A DNA stretch of 64,000 nucleotides. Origin: Rhynchopus sp. YZ270_cl-10. Lineage: Eukaryota > Euglenozoa > Diplonemea > Diplonemida > Diplonemidae. Positions 53,105 to 63,010 of this stretch are shown here, piece by piece. Both the position numbers and the translations under genes were made by a program. The stretch's first letter is position 1. Each line of letters starts with the position of its first letter. The DNA is taken from contig OZ037862.1 of assembly GCA_964035575.1 (NCBI GenBank), positions 1,116,001 to 1,180,000 of the forward strand. Reading direction: 5' to 3'. The notes below the pieces were generated by a model. The model saw only the letters and a list, made by a program, of their open reading frames with translations, was not told the DNA's origin and searched no databases.

Positions 53105-56100
53105 GGCTTAAGGTCTTACACACGTTGCTGTGGCTGTACACATTCGCAGAGGCGTCTAATGTGGAACAGAACGACATCATTGAGGTGCTCACGGGTGTCA
53201 CCTCCTGGATGAACTCACGCAGGAAGTTTTCGATCATAGCTGTGGACGCTGCTGGGCGGATGTGTGTCATGTCTGAGTTCACTCCTGTCCTCCGAGGTGG
53301 TCTTAATACATACGGAGCGGAACACTGTGGAGTCACAGCATCGTCGGCAGACGGGCAGTACTTCTCGTTACGTGAGACACGCAAATTCAGCGTCACATCT
53401 GACCCTGAAACGCTCGACAGCGACAACGATATGTGGCTGATCGCCTCCTTCACCTCATACGAAACGGTCGAACCTGGACAGCCCAAGCAGAGCTTTGAGT
53501 GGGGTGCAGGGGAGGCCATGTCCATTTCATACGGCATCCGCTCTGTGACAACAGTGGGCTCGCAGGTGGATACGGTGGAGTTCCGTCGCCGTGTGCTGTG
53601 GAAGGTGGTGGCAGGTCTTGTGGCACCCTATGCTGGCGTGCAAGGCGTGCCGCAGGTCTCCTTTGTCTCGCAGTACGACGAGACGTGCCTCGCACCGCTT
53701 GCAAACTCGAGTGAGGTGTACTGCACATTCGACGTCAGTGATCTGGCAACAGTGCATATCCTGAACGGAGGCGGGGCAGTGGTGATGTCGAGCCTGTCAC
53801 TCAACGCACAGCCCATAGTCTTTTTCAGCGACGCACAGAAGGCGCAGGCACGGCCCTTCCCCACCACCTTCACCGACGCAGGCACTGTCCTTTACACTGC
53901 ACCCCACGTTTCGCACGACACAACGAACAACAACAAATTCACAAAAAACCTCTTCCTCCGCGTTCAGGGAGATGCGAACATCAACATCACCATTACCAAA
54001 GACGATGGGGCCACGTGCGTGCTGCAGTCAAGTATTTCTGGGACGACGTCACTGAACTATTCTGATGTCTGGACGTACTGTGCTGGGTGGGGACCTGAAG
54101 CACAGTTTTTTGAGGGCGTTGCGTCGGTTGAGATTGAACCGAGCAGTTCAGTTCTTGTGGAGGAAATGTTTTTCGAAGAGGGCTTCAGGCGTCTCAACCT
54201 GGCCGAGAGGCTGTCCAAGTCGGAGCAGACCTGGTGTGACGCGGGTGTTGTGACTGCGTTCATCTTCCACTCCTTCCTGGAGGTGCGTGTCACGAGTGGA
54301 ACGTTGTTTGGATCCAAATCTGATGCGCGCTTCACAGTTCGGTTCAAGTCCACGAAAGGTGAGTGGTGTTCGGACCTGACAGTGGATGCCCCCAGGCCAG
54401 GACGTATATCGTATTACGTGAACTGCCCGTTCATCACGTCGACGTTGTCGGAGGTTGTCATCTCGGCGCAGGACGCAGCAAACGTGGACAAATGGTTCGT
54501 GACTGAGTTGGAGGTGTACTTCGACAACTTCTTTGAGGACTTCCGCTACTTCGGGAAGTACATCACGTTCTACACCCACCGCTCCGATGGCATCGATGCA
54601 CGGTCCTCATGGGTCATTGACGAAGGGGTCTCCTGGTTCCGTCCTACCGTGCTGCATTCGTATTCAGAGTACAGCGAGTTTGCAGACAAGATTGACCACT
54701 ACAGCGAGAACGTGAAGTTCTTTGAAGGGTTTGGTGGCATCGAACGCAGCGAGCAGTTCGAGAATGAGTTTTTCTTGCAGCGCATTGCGTCTGCAAAGGG
54801 AGGTGACGCGGCAGGTCGCACGCGCGAGCAGATCAAGATATACACGGGGACGTCGACCAGTATGGCGACTGTGGTTGCATTCTCTGTCTCGCTTATCCCG
54901 CATGATGGCTCCGCGCCCGCCTGTCTCCTGCAGGTGTTGGTGCCTCTGTCCAGTTACCAAACGTTTTCGTTCCCAAACAACTGCACGTTCTCCCTCAGCG
55001 ACGCGGCATCTATCAAGATCACCTCTCTCGCCACTGTGACGCAGGCAGTGTCTCTGGAAGGGGAGGACGGGTCCTGGTTCATAGAGGAGCTGAAGGTGTT
55101 TGAGAGGTTCGTCTTCGAGGACCAGTCCGAGGGGTTCAAGTGGTCGTCGTGGAAGCTGGAGGGGCAGCAGGAGCAGCAGGGGTGGGTGGCAGCAAGCAAC
55201 GCACAGCTCAGCGGCGGCAGCATGCTGGAATGGGAGCGGTCATGGCGCACGTCGATGGAGCTGCGTATCGTTCCCGCCGCCTTTGACGTGGCCACTGCTC
55301 TGAAGATAAGCATCCGTGCGAAGACAGGGCATATGTGCGCATTCAACCCAATTGCTCTCGAGGTGACGACGTCACCAGACAACGCCAACACCAACCTCCT
55401 CAAGGTGCAAACCGTGTGTGGGTTTTCCCTGTACGAAGCAGACTCGATTTCGATTGAAACCAACCAAAAGAACTGGCGGCTTGTCTCTGCGGCCCTCTCA
55501 ATGTCCTTTGTGGGCGGGACAGCAGAAGTGCTGCTCCTGCCGTACGACGTCCCGCCGTCAGGTGCGGCAATATCACTGCCACTCCGCACCCTCGCACTCC
55601 CGAACGTCCCACAGAGCGGGGAGAGCTTCGACGTCAAGGTGCAGCTCAGCATGGTGCAACAGGTCCCCCTGCGGCTCACCCTGGCCCCGTTTGCCGGTTC
55701 ACAGTTTGCGTCTTGCGAACTGTACCCGCTGCCGCTGAACCAGGTGTCTGAGACCGTGTTCTTGGTGTACCTGAACACTACAGAGCGATGCGGCTTCCCA
55801 GCAGACGCAGTGCAGCGCATTGTGGTGTCTACAGAGGCAGGAGGTGCCGTGGAGGTCACAGAAATTGCAGAGTTCGCCCCGCTTCTGAAGACGTGGCAGA
55901 AGTGGGGCGACGTGGCTGAGTCCTTCCGTGAGAACAGCTTCATCGACGTTGACCCTGCGACAGCAACGCCCAGCACCGTGTCCTTCGGGAGGAAGGACGT
56001 CGTGCACATCAGATTCAGCACTTCTTCAGGGTACTATGACTGGTCTACCTCAACGTTTGCTGTGACAGTGCGGAGTGTGCACAACGAGGTGTGCAGTGGT

Positions 56101-57093
56101 GTGGTGGCTGCGCCCTACAGAGACGATGTGTATGCTGCGCTGGTGTGTGGGTTCTATTCGTTTTCCGTTGCATCAGTGATGCTCGCAACCGACGAGGGCG
56201 ATTCATGGGTGCTGAACGGTGTTGGTGTGCTGGCCTACCCACCACTGACCTGGGCGGAAGTGCTTCCTGCATCTGGCATCCGAGAGGTGGAGGTGAACGA
56301 GACACACAGCAGCACATGGCTTGCAGCGACAACCCAGCAGGACCCTAACCTCAGAATCGTACACTCCACGCCAGTTGTGTTCGCACTCTCATCAAAAACA
56401 CCCGAAACGAGCACCCCAACCTCAAGCACGCCGCTGTCGACCACACTTGCAACACAAGCACCACAGACCCAGACAGAGGCACAGACAGAGACACCAACGG
56501 AAACAGACCCAACAGCGCAACCTGAATTGAATGTGACTGCAGCTCCTCCGTCGCCCATCCCTTCTGAAACACCAACAACTACAGCTATGCCGGCCACACC
56601 AACACCGACACTAACACCAGCACCGCAAGGTGCAGGGAGTGGGAGTGGCGGTGCCAACGACAACAACAACGACGCTAGCAGTGGCAGTGGCGGTGGCTTG
56701 AGCACTATCAAGATTCTGATAGTGTGCATTGCGTGCTGTCTGCTGTGTCTGTGCGTCGCGACGGTGGTGATTCTGTGTGTGAATGCGCGCAAGAAGAAGC
56801 GCTTTGGGAAGACGACCACGACACGTGAGTGGAATGGTGTGGACCTGGACGACATGGGCAACGACACCATGCTCCTTGAGGACTACCAGATGCTAGCACC
56901 ACAGAGCGCCGACGCCGAGGGCATCATGCTGCAGGACCGCGACGAAGTGCAGATCAGCACTGTACAGTCCAACGTCTTCACCATCAACGCCACCGAGCAC
57001 GAAGGCACCGACGCATCACGGTACATCAGCGCCCTCGACTCGATATCCGGAAACACCGGACGTCAAGTCTCCGGTGCCGGCTATTTGCTGTGA
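53101..57093 (+). CDS. Large type I membrane protein with repeated beta-sandwich-like domains
   Basis: A 1330-residue, intronless surface or endomembrane protein of no family I can name with certainty. A signal peptide (MRLKVLHTLLWLYTFAEAS) is followed by about six related segments of 130-170 residues that share a pattern: strand-rich start (FLEVRVTSGTL, TRFTVRFKST), a G-x-x-C-position, then a C-[PGT]-F box (NCPFI, NCTFSLSDA, VCGFSLYEA, VCGFYSFSV), then W-F/L-x-x-E/G-[LV]-x-V (KWFVTELEVYF, SWFIEELKVFE). The layout recalls PLAT/LH2 domains. A Thr/Pro stalk (about 1100-1180) and Gly/Ser run precede one transmembrane helix (ILIVCIACCLLCLCVATVVI) and an acidic tail with a YQML (YxxPhi) sorting motif and a terminal YLL. 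Endocytic sorting is inferred. Confidence 0.7.
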   Translation: MRLKVLHTLLWLYTFAEASNVEQNDIIEVLTGVTSWMNSRRKFSIIAVDAAGRMCVMSEFTPVLRGGLNTYGAEHCGVTASSADGQYFSLRETRKFSVTSDPETLDSDNDMWLIASFTSYETVEPGQPKQSFEWGAGEAMSISYGIRSVTTVGSQVDTVEFRRRVLWKVVAGLVAPYAGVQGVPQVSFVSQYDETCLAPLANSSEVYCTFDVSDLATVHILNGGGAVVMSSLSLNAQPIVFFSDAQKAQARPFPTTFTDAGTVLYTAPHVSHDTTNNNKFTKNLFLRVQGDANINITITKDDGATCVLQSSISGTTSLNYSDVWTYCAGWGPEAQFFEGVASVEIEPSSSVLVEEMFFEEGFRRLNLAERLSKSEQTWCDAGVVTAFIFHSFLEVRVTSGTLFGSKSDARFTVRFKSTKGEWCSDLTVDAPRPGRISYYVNCPFITSTLSEVVISAQDAANVDKWFVTELEVYFDNFFEDFRYFGKYITFYTHRSDGIDARSSWVIDEGVSWFRPTVLHSYSEYSEFADKIDHYSENVKFFEGFGGIERSEQFENEFFLQRIASAKGGDAAGRTREQIKIYTGTSTSMATVVAFSVSLIPHDGSAPACLLQVLVPLSSYQTFSFPNNCTFSLSDAASIKITSLATVTQAVSLEGEDGSWFIEELKVFERFVFEDQSEGFKWSSWKLEGQQEQQGWVAASNAQLSGGSMLEWERSWRTSMELRIVPAAFDVATALKISIRAKTGHMCAFNPIALEVTTSPDNANTNLLKVQTVCGFSLYEADSISIETNQKNWRLVSAALSMSFVGGTAEVLLLPYDVPPSGAAISLPLRTLALPNVPQSGESFDVKVQLSMVQQVPLRLTLAPFAGSQFASCELYPLPLNQVSETVFLVYLNTTERCGFPADAVQRIVVSTEAGGAVEVTEIAEFAPLLKTWQKWGDVAESFRENSFIDVDPATATPSTVSFGRKDVVHIRFSTSSGYYDWSTSTFAVTVRSVHNEVCSGVVAAPYRDDVYAALVCGFYSFSVASVMLATDEGDSWVLNGVGVLAYPPLTWAEVLPASGIREVEVNETHSSTWLAATTQQDPNLRIVHSTPVVFALSSKTPETSTPTSSTPLSTTLATQAPQTQTEAQTETPTETDPTAQPELNVTAAPPSPIPSETPTTTAMPATPTPTLTPAPQGAGSGSGGANDNNNDASSGSGGGLSTIKILIVCIACCLLCLCVATVVILCVNARKKKRFGKTTTTREWNGVDLDDMGNDTMLLEDYQMLAPQSADAEGIMLQDRDEVQISTVQSNVFTINATEHEGTDASRYISALDSISGNTGRQVSGAGYLL

Positions 57094-57175
57094 ACACCCT
57101 AACTCATCATTTCGCAGTGAATATTGTGATGTTGTCACAGTCAAGGGGAAGGCCCTTCGTAGAACCTTAGGTGTA

Positions 57176-57220
57176 GTATAGTAGCGTATCCTCAGGTGCC
57201 TGCTAATGCAACGACGTTTT
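57176..57220 (+). repeat. R6-like unit, copy D (diverged)
   Basis: TATAGTAGCGTATCCTCAGG, TGCCTGCTAATGCAACGACG, TTTT. Similar order of words to copies A-C, but no A tail. It starts 83 bp after the stop codon of the upstream gene. Confidence 0.4.
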
Positions 57221-57813
57221 GCTGGGGGATGGGATAGTTAATACAACACAAAGCGCGGGGGAGATCAGAAAGGGGGGGTATAGCGGGTATAGGGTTTGGG
57301 GTACATAAAGAACACCGAGATGCGGACTAAAAAGGGTTCCATCTTGGATTTCAAAAGGATTTTTTTTTGATAACGATTGTAATTAAGGTGACTAGCACGA
57401 GAATGACTAAAAAAAATATAAAAAAACTGGGAGCAACAAAGCGATCTTCGGTTTTAAATGGTCACTTGAAGTGAAGCGTAATGCAGACTTTGGTCCCCTG
57501 ATTGGAAGAAGGTGGCTCTGCACTGTTTTAATTGACAGCCGCCTTCTCCTCTTTCCCCCCCCTTCCTTCCCGAACCATGCAAAATAACAAACAAAACGAT
57601 TAGACAGTAAAGAGCATCCTTCCGGTGCCGTCATACAGCAGTGGCCATGATTTTTTTTTTCAAGGTAAAACTACCCCACGAAATTCATTTGAGCAAAAAT
57701 ATGGGTGGCCCGCTCTAAAAAAAAAAAGTGTCAAAATAAAAGGCACAATTTTCGCAATGCGAGTCCCTCAAATGCACTTTGAAGGTAGCCAATTTTATCT
57801 AATTTTCTTTTTG

Positions 57814-57850
57814 GTGTCTGCGTCCCAGAGGCGTTTGCACTTCTTCAACT
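57814..57850 (+). repeat. R2 hairpin, short form
   Basis: GTGTCTGCGTCCCAGAGGCG, TTTGCACTTCTTCAACT, then the TTAA of the next element. The element apparently landed in the R2 pyrimidine tail. Confidence 0.65.
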
Positions 57851-57853
57851 TAA

Positions 57854-59223
57854 CCCTTTAGACCCCAGATGGACATATATGTCCAAGCAAATCCCGACGA
57901 GCAATGGGAAAAGTTCTACTCATTTTCGTAAAAACATTTTTTATATTTTGAAAGATTTTGCGCTGATCTTTCAAAAGAAGCAAGAATCGAAAAGTTTTGT
58001 GCATCGGGTATATATTTGGATGCTGGGGGGAAGGCGGGACCGCCACGGAAAATCCTGTTTTTTGACCAACACCCCCTGAAATAACCCTCCTAATACTACT
58101 AGGCGATTACTGGGGTTCTACTCATTTTCAGAAAAACATTTTTTTATATTTTGAAAGATTTTTCACCGATCTTTCAAAATACGCCATCTAAGAACACTTT
58201 TATGCATCTGGGTTTTCCTTGGATGCCGGGGAGCGTGAAAAAGTACTGAAAAAAGGTCACTTTTCAGAGCCTCCATGTGATCAAAAATTTTCTACTCGTT
58301 TTCGTGAAAACACTTTTTTTGTGTGGAAAGATTTCGTTCGCATCTTTCAAAATACGCAAAAATCGAAAACTTTATTGCATCTATGATATCCTCGGATTTT
58401 GGTGAGATTTTACCACCAAAATCATGGGTTTTAACGTTGCTAAGGTCGTAAGGCGAGTAGGGTTGATAAGTGGGGTTCTACTCATTTTCGGGAAAAGATT
58501 TTCACATTTTTGGAAAGATTTGATGTCAAATCTGTCAAAAGAAGCAAGAATCGAAAACTTTTGTGCATCTGAGTGCACTTTGGAAGTCCGTGAGAACCAC
58601 CACCAAAATCACTGTTTTTTCTGACTATCCTTTGCCTTATTCCCACCCAAAACACACTATAAACCGGGTTTTCACTATTTTTTCGTATTTTAGGGTGCTT
58701 TTTTTGTGAATTTTCGGCACACAGGGTCGTTCTGACCCATTCTGGGGGTGTTTCGGACCTGTAGATGCCCAAAAACGTGAAAAAAATGCACTTTTACGTT
58801 GTGTAGTGGTGTTTCAGTGTAAATCGTTAGGGAAATCGATTTTTAGACATGCTGCTAACAGAGCTACACTCATCTAAGTTGGGTTCTACTAGGACTTTTT
58901 GCTCGATTTTTTTTTCTTTGAAAAGATTTTGTGGCGAATCTTTCAAATAAAGCAGTTTTTGGGCGGCAATAATTACTAGGGTTGTCTCGGCAGGTAGAGA
59001 GAGTAAAAAATCAAAAGGTCAATTTTATGCTCACCTCATTTTGGGGATAACATTTTTTTTCGAAAAAAAACTTAAAAAAATGGAATTGAAAGCCGTGTTC
59101 AAAATCTTTCAATTGCGGCCAGGTACGATCAAAAATTTGCATCTGGGGTCCCTTTACCGGTTGGAGAGCCCCAAAAACCAAAACTCAAAAGTGGGTCCAA
59201 AAAACGGCTTGGGGTCTAAAGGG
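57854..59223. mobile_element. piggyBac-like non-autonomous element, second subfamily
   Basis: A 1370-bp element with perfect 14-bp ends CCCTTTAGACCCCA and TTAA on both sides (57850-57853 and 59224-59227). It shares with the 15643/46921 pair the subterminal GGACATATATGTCC palindrome and the interior words ACTAGGACTTTTTG and CAATTGCGGCCAGGTACGAT. About four to five internal tandem units of 150-190 bp (57900-58620) each contain a GAAAGAT...ATCTTTC hairpin and TCTACTCATTTTCG. No transposase is encoded. Confidence 0.88.
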
Positions 59224-59448
59224 TTAACCCTTTTTTTTTTTGGTTTTGCGAAGCACCAGTGGTAAGTCTTTTTTTTCTTCTTTTTTTTTTCGCGGGAAAA
59301 AAATACAATATTTGGGACTGCTCCTCAAAAGAGTCTTTGCGTTGACTTTTAGATCTTTTTATTTTAATTTTTATAGTGAGCGCTTTCAACCTCTCCCCCT
59401 CACTTTCTTTACCCTACTTGATGCGAACCAAAGCTGCATTTTTTAAAG

Positions 59449-59539
59449 GTGACTAAGCACGAGAGGCTTAGGTTCATCTTATAAAATTTTCCGTTCTTTT
59501 TTTTTGCATATTTGGCTCTCTGTTTTTGTCAAAGAATAG
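59449..59539 (+). repeat. R1 hairpin repeat, consensus copy, intron-like
   Basis: AAGGTGACTAAGCACGAGAG, GCTTAGGTTCATCTTATAAA exactly matches the family consensus. T/C-rich sequence follows and the unit ends AAGAATAG, 91 bp from the GT. Confidence 0.75.
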
Positions 59540-60306
59540 GGGGTGGTTGCCGATACGCAATGTGGCAGAGCTGTACGGAGACGTACGTCACATCCATCCC
59601 ATGAACAAGACGGAAACGGTGACATTCATGTGGTCACCTGAGTTGTGATTTAAGAGCGTGTGTGTGTGTGTGTGTGTTTGCTTCTTCTATAGTATAGGTA
59701 GCGAATCTTTGTTCACCGTGGAACCATCTATCCACCCCCCTGCTTCGAAAACGCCTTGCGTAGGTTTCACGCTTTCCCTTCACCTCTCCAAGTCTGTTGT
59801 GTGTTGTGTTGAGCTCATTAGATTGGTCTCTGTTTTTTTTTTGTGCTCCATCTTCTTTCAACGTTTCATCGGTGAGCACACCGGAAAAAGAAAAAGGATT
59901 TCGTCTAAAAAAAAAAAAAAAAATGGTTTCTTTTCATGAAGAAGATGGCTTTCCCTTTGGTGTTAGATGGGTGTGCACAGCGGCACTTTTCCCAAATTTT
60001 CTTTTTAGGTTTATTAGCGTCGACTACTTCATGTCGAAACCAACATTTAAAAAATTTTAGGTGCCTCTACGCTCATTTTCTGACGCTTTCTCTTTCGAAA
60101 TCATGGTAACACTCAGTATGCCTTTGCTTTCTTTTCTTGTATGGAAAGTACCCATGAAGCAGTAATCCTTGCGTCCGTTGGCTTTGTTGGCTGTTGGACG
60201 CGGTTAACGTTCTCTGGTGATGACGGTCCATCTTCTCTCAAAATTCGTGTGTGACTCAAATCACCTCGTATTTTGTTCCAGAGACTTTGCGCATTTTTTT
60301 TTCTCA

Positions 60307-60364
60307 GTGCCTGCGTCCAATGAACGGGGCGTTTGCACTTTTTTAAACTTCTCTTTTTGCCCAG
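60307..60364 (+). repeat. R2 repeat, intron-like, before a possible exon
   Basis: GTGCCTGCGTCCAATGAACG, GGGCGTTTGCAC, then TTCTCTTTTTGCCCAG; 58 bp from GT to AG. The sequence after the AG is open and protein-like. Confidence 0.65.
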
Positions 60365-60469
60365 AAGTGTATCGACCTTCACTGAAAGATATGTTGGTAT
60401 CCCGTGAAAAACTGCACACTACAGAAAACCTGTATGCGATTGCAGGCAATGAGGTTATCCATCTTTCGG
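60365..60469 (+). other. Possible coding exon (35 codons)
   Basis: Lies between the AG of the R2 unit at 60307-60364 and a GTAAAA donor. It reads VYRPSLKDMLVSREKLHTTE ... NEVIHLS in one frame, phase 1 at both ends. It looks like protein, but no partner exons could be placed and no family was recognised. Confidence 0.25.
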
Positions 60470-60683
60470 GTAAAATTATTTTTTTTGATAATATTATGAT
60501 AAACGACTGTGATCAAGGTCACTCACAGCACGAATCGCTGGAGGGTTTCATTTCTTGCCCACCTTTAGTCTTTGCAGCTGCACTCAGAATAGCTTTGGTA
60601 ATGGCAGAGTACCTACATCCACCTCAAGGTGGTGTGACGAGGCACGTCTCATGTTTCAAACATCTTTTTATATTATTTGTTGA

Positions 60684-60750
60684 CAGGGTTTCGCTTTCAT
60701 CCAAATGGCTGGCATCGTACGTGGGTCAGTCAGGGAGGTGCCTGCATCAA
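60684..60750 (+). repeat. R4 repeat copy
   Basis: CAGGGTTTCGCTTTCATCCA, AATGGCTGGCATCGTACGTG, GGTCAGTCAGGGAGGTGCCT, GCATCAA. Confidence 0.65.
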
Positions 60751-62065
60751 CTACCGTTTATTTTCATCAAACCGAAGGAGCGGAGTAGCCAACGTTAAAT
60801 GTCACATTGTGTGGTTGTGGGCACAGCAAAACCCAACCCCATTGTCTATACCCCCGGGAGTGCAATCAGGAGATAAGATAAGTTATGCGAACGAAAAGAA
60901 GATCTCTTGATGCACCTTTCCCCTTTATTTTAAAAGTAAATTTCATATCACCGGATTTTTACCAACGTGCGACGGGAAGAACAGTCAATATTTTCGAGAT
61001 TCTACGTATTGTGTTGGTACAAAAAAATATAATAAACTGTAGAGATGCTTACTAAGATGTTCTGTAAGTGTGACAGGACTGCTTTTGACACCACGCAAAA
61101 CGTAAAGGTGTTATTTTGTTAGAACTGTTGCCAAAAGAATGTCGTTTTGTTTCATTTTCCCCCTTTTCTTTAACATTATCGAGGGCTTTTGTATTTCAAG
61201 TCAAATGTCTTTTTAGGTATGCCCCAAAGGCGTTTTGACTGCCAACTTTACTTCCCTCTTACTGTTTATATACGCGGTGGGGTCCGCCAGGCCTAGACTC
61301 GGTCTACGGCGTGCTCATCCTTGAGTCCGCCTGGAGGACTCTTGAGAACAGAACAACATTACTGCAGAGTTTTCTCAGGCAGGGTCTCGCAGTTTAATGG
61401 ACGCAACCTCTCTCGATTGAGTGTTCTGACGAACATAACGAAAAACTGCGGGATAAAAAAGAAGAAAAATGGGGGCCCCAAAAGGATCCGCATTTTTTCG
61501 GGCGGACTCCACCGTGCGTATACCAAAGTATTGGCAAAGAGGAAATAGAATCGACGGAAGGTGCGTGCAAAGTGTTTTTCGTTAAGTATTGGGTTTATCA
61601 CTACTCAGCGAAACACAATAAATTTGCGATCAACGAAACAACTTTTTTTTTTCTTTTGTTTGATGATGGGTGCTCGCACCCGGAGCATAAATGGCCAGCG
61701 GTCAGGCCAGAGTCGCTCTACGGAGTCTCTCTGCCACGCCTTTGGGTTACGGTGTGCTGCCTGTAAGGACGTCCATGTATATCCCTAAGAGAAAGGGTGA
61801 GGCCCAACTGTCGGTACAGCATGGGGCGCCAAGAGAGAGATGTTGTGACCCCCCCGCCCACCCCTTTTTGTGTTTTTGGGTTTCTGCTCTCTTGTGTAGA
61901 CTATCGTGCATCAAGCGTTGGGTGCAGCGAACTGCAGTACCTGTAAGCTCACAACTCTTCAACGGAAGGTGGGCCGCCGGCTGTCGAGCGGTTGTGAACC
62001 GCCCTCGTTCTCTTACGGTACGGGCCAGTCATTAGGTTTCCTTTTTACATCTTCTGTTGTTGGCC

Positions 62066-62139
62066 GCAGGGTACTTGTGCTTTCATCCGGATGGCTGGCA
62101 TCGTACGTGGGTCAGTCGGAGGTGCCTGCATTAATAACT
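62066..62139 (+). repeat. R4 repeat, fullest copy
   Basis: Complete R4 unit with GCAGG and CCTGC ends and an internal TACGT centre. It ends 18 bp before the hAT-like element's target duplication. Confidence 0.7.
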
Positions 62140-62164
62140 TCACTTTGTTTTCCTTTTATTTGTC

Positions 62165-63010
62165 CAGGCCTCAGCCTAACCATCGTTCCATCGTTCTATG
62201 TTTTTGGCCTTTTTTTTTTTTTTTTTTTTCATCGTTCCATCGTTCTATCGACCCGGGACCCGGGTCGATAGAACGATGGAACGATGGAAAAAAAATAGCA
62301 GTCAATGGGTCTGGGTACCGGGGTTTTGGGGGGGTTTTTTGGGATACCATCGAGCCGGACTCAATTGGTCAAACGTCGAAGGAAAAGGAAGCATGCAGCA
62401 TGGCGAAAGGGAAAAAGTAGCGTACCGTGCGCCTGCGGCGCCAGCTTGCAACCCACCCTTCCCATGATATAGTTTGGCAGTAAAAATGTGCAATTTTAAG
62501 CGCATTTTTTTGAAATGTTGCGTACCGTGGCTTCGCCAAAAACGTTTGTTTCAGCCAAACATGTCAGTAAAATTTACGGAAACTGACGATAGTTACCAAC
62601 GAAAGTGCCATTTTTGGGCAACATTTTTTAGAAATGTTGCGTACCGTGGCTTCGCCTGGAACCTTTGGGTGACATGACCGCTATTTATTATATAAATGTA
62701 CTGAGGTTACTGATAATTCGTGCACCATGTGTACCTGGTGCAAATATCAATGAAGTGCCGAACTCCGCCGTTGGATAACTGAGGAATTCTCGCATTCCGC
62801 CGGAGGCCCCCAACTTGAGCTGGGGTGGGGACCCGGGCGCGCGAAGCGCGCCCGGGCTCGACCGAGTTTTGATCTTCTTCCTGTGACTAGCTTGTCAGCG
62901 GAGAATGCTCGGGAAGTACTAGTAAAAATCACCTTTTTTCTCTCTCTTTTTTTTTTTTTTTAAATAGAACGATGGTTTTGGCTGAGGCCCGGGAGTTAGG
63001 CTGAGGCCTG
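62165..63010. mobile_element. hAT-like non-autonomous element with 8-bp TSD
   Basis: An 846-bp element with perfect 16-bp ends CAGGCCTCAGCCTAAC and TATTTGTC on both sides (62157-62164 and 63011-63018). The 8-bp duplication and CAG terminus fit the hAT superfamily. Inside are a long hairpin with 1-base loop (62221-62295), two TGGCTTCGCC-family copies (about 62511 and 62631), and a GC-only hairpin CCCGGGCGCGC/GCGCGCCCGGG at about 62832-62856. No transposase is encoded. Confidence 0.9.

Larger units (their letters stand above)
57094..57853. other. Spacer after the membrane-protein gene
   Basis: Holds a diverged R6 unit (57176-57220), an R1 remnant (57388-57411), and an R2 short-form copy (57814-57850) that is interrupted by the next element. 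The stretches 57610-57665 and 57675-57790 are open and protein-like but too short to call. Confidence 0.5.
59224..62164. other. Spacer with hairpin repeats and possible small exons
   Basis: No gene can be assembled. Protein-like stretches occur at 59540-59645, 59933-60010 and 60365-60469, the first and last directly after intron-like repeat units. A TG microsatellite lies at 59658-59677. Diverged copies of several repeats fill the rest, including a partial R3 at 61178-61215 ending TTTTTAG and GGACTCC hairpin words near 61276 and 61500. Confidence 0.45.

Noticed and set aside
54954-56021. A 355-codon minus-strand frame opposite the membrane-protein gene
   Set aside because: A shadow of the sense coding bias; Ser/Thr/Ala-rich with no domain.
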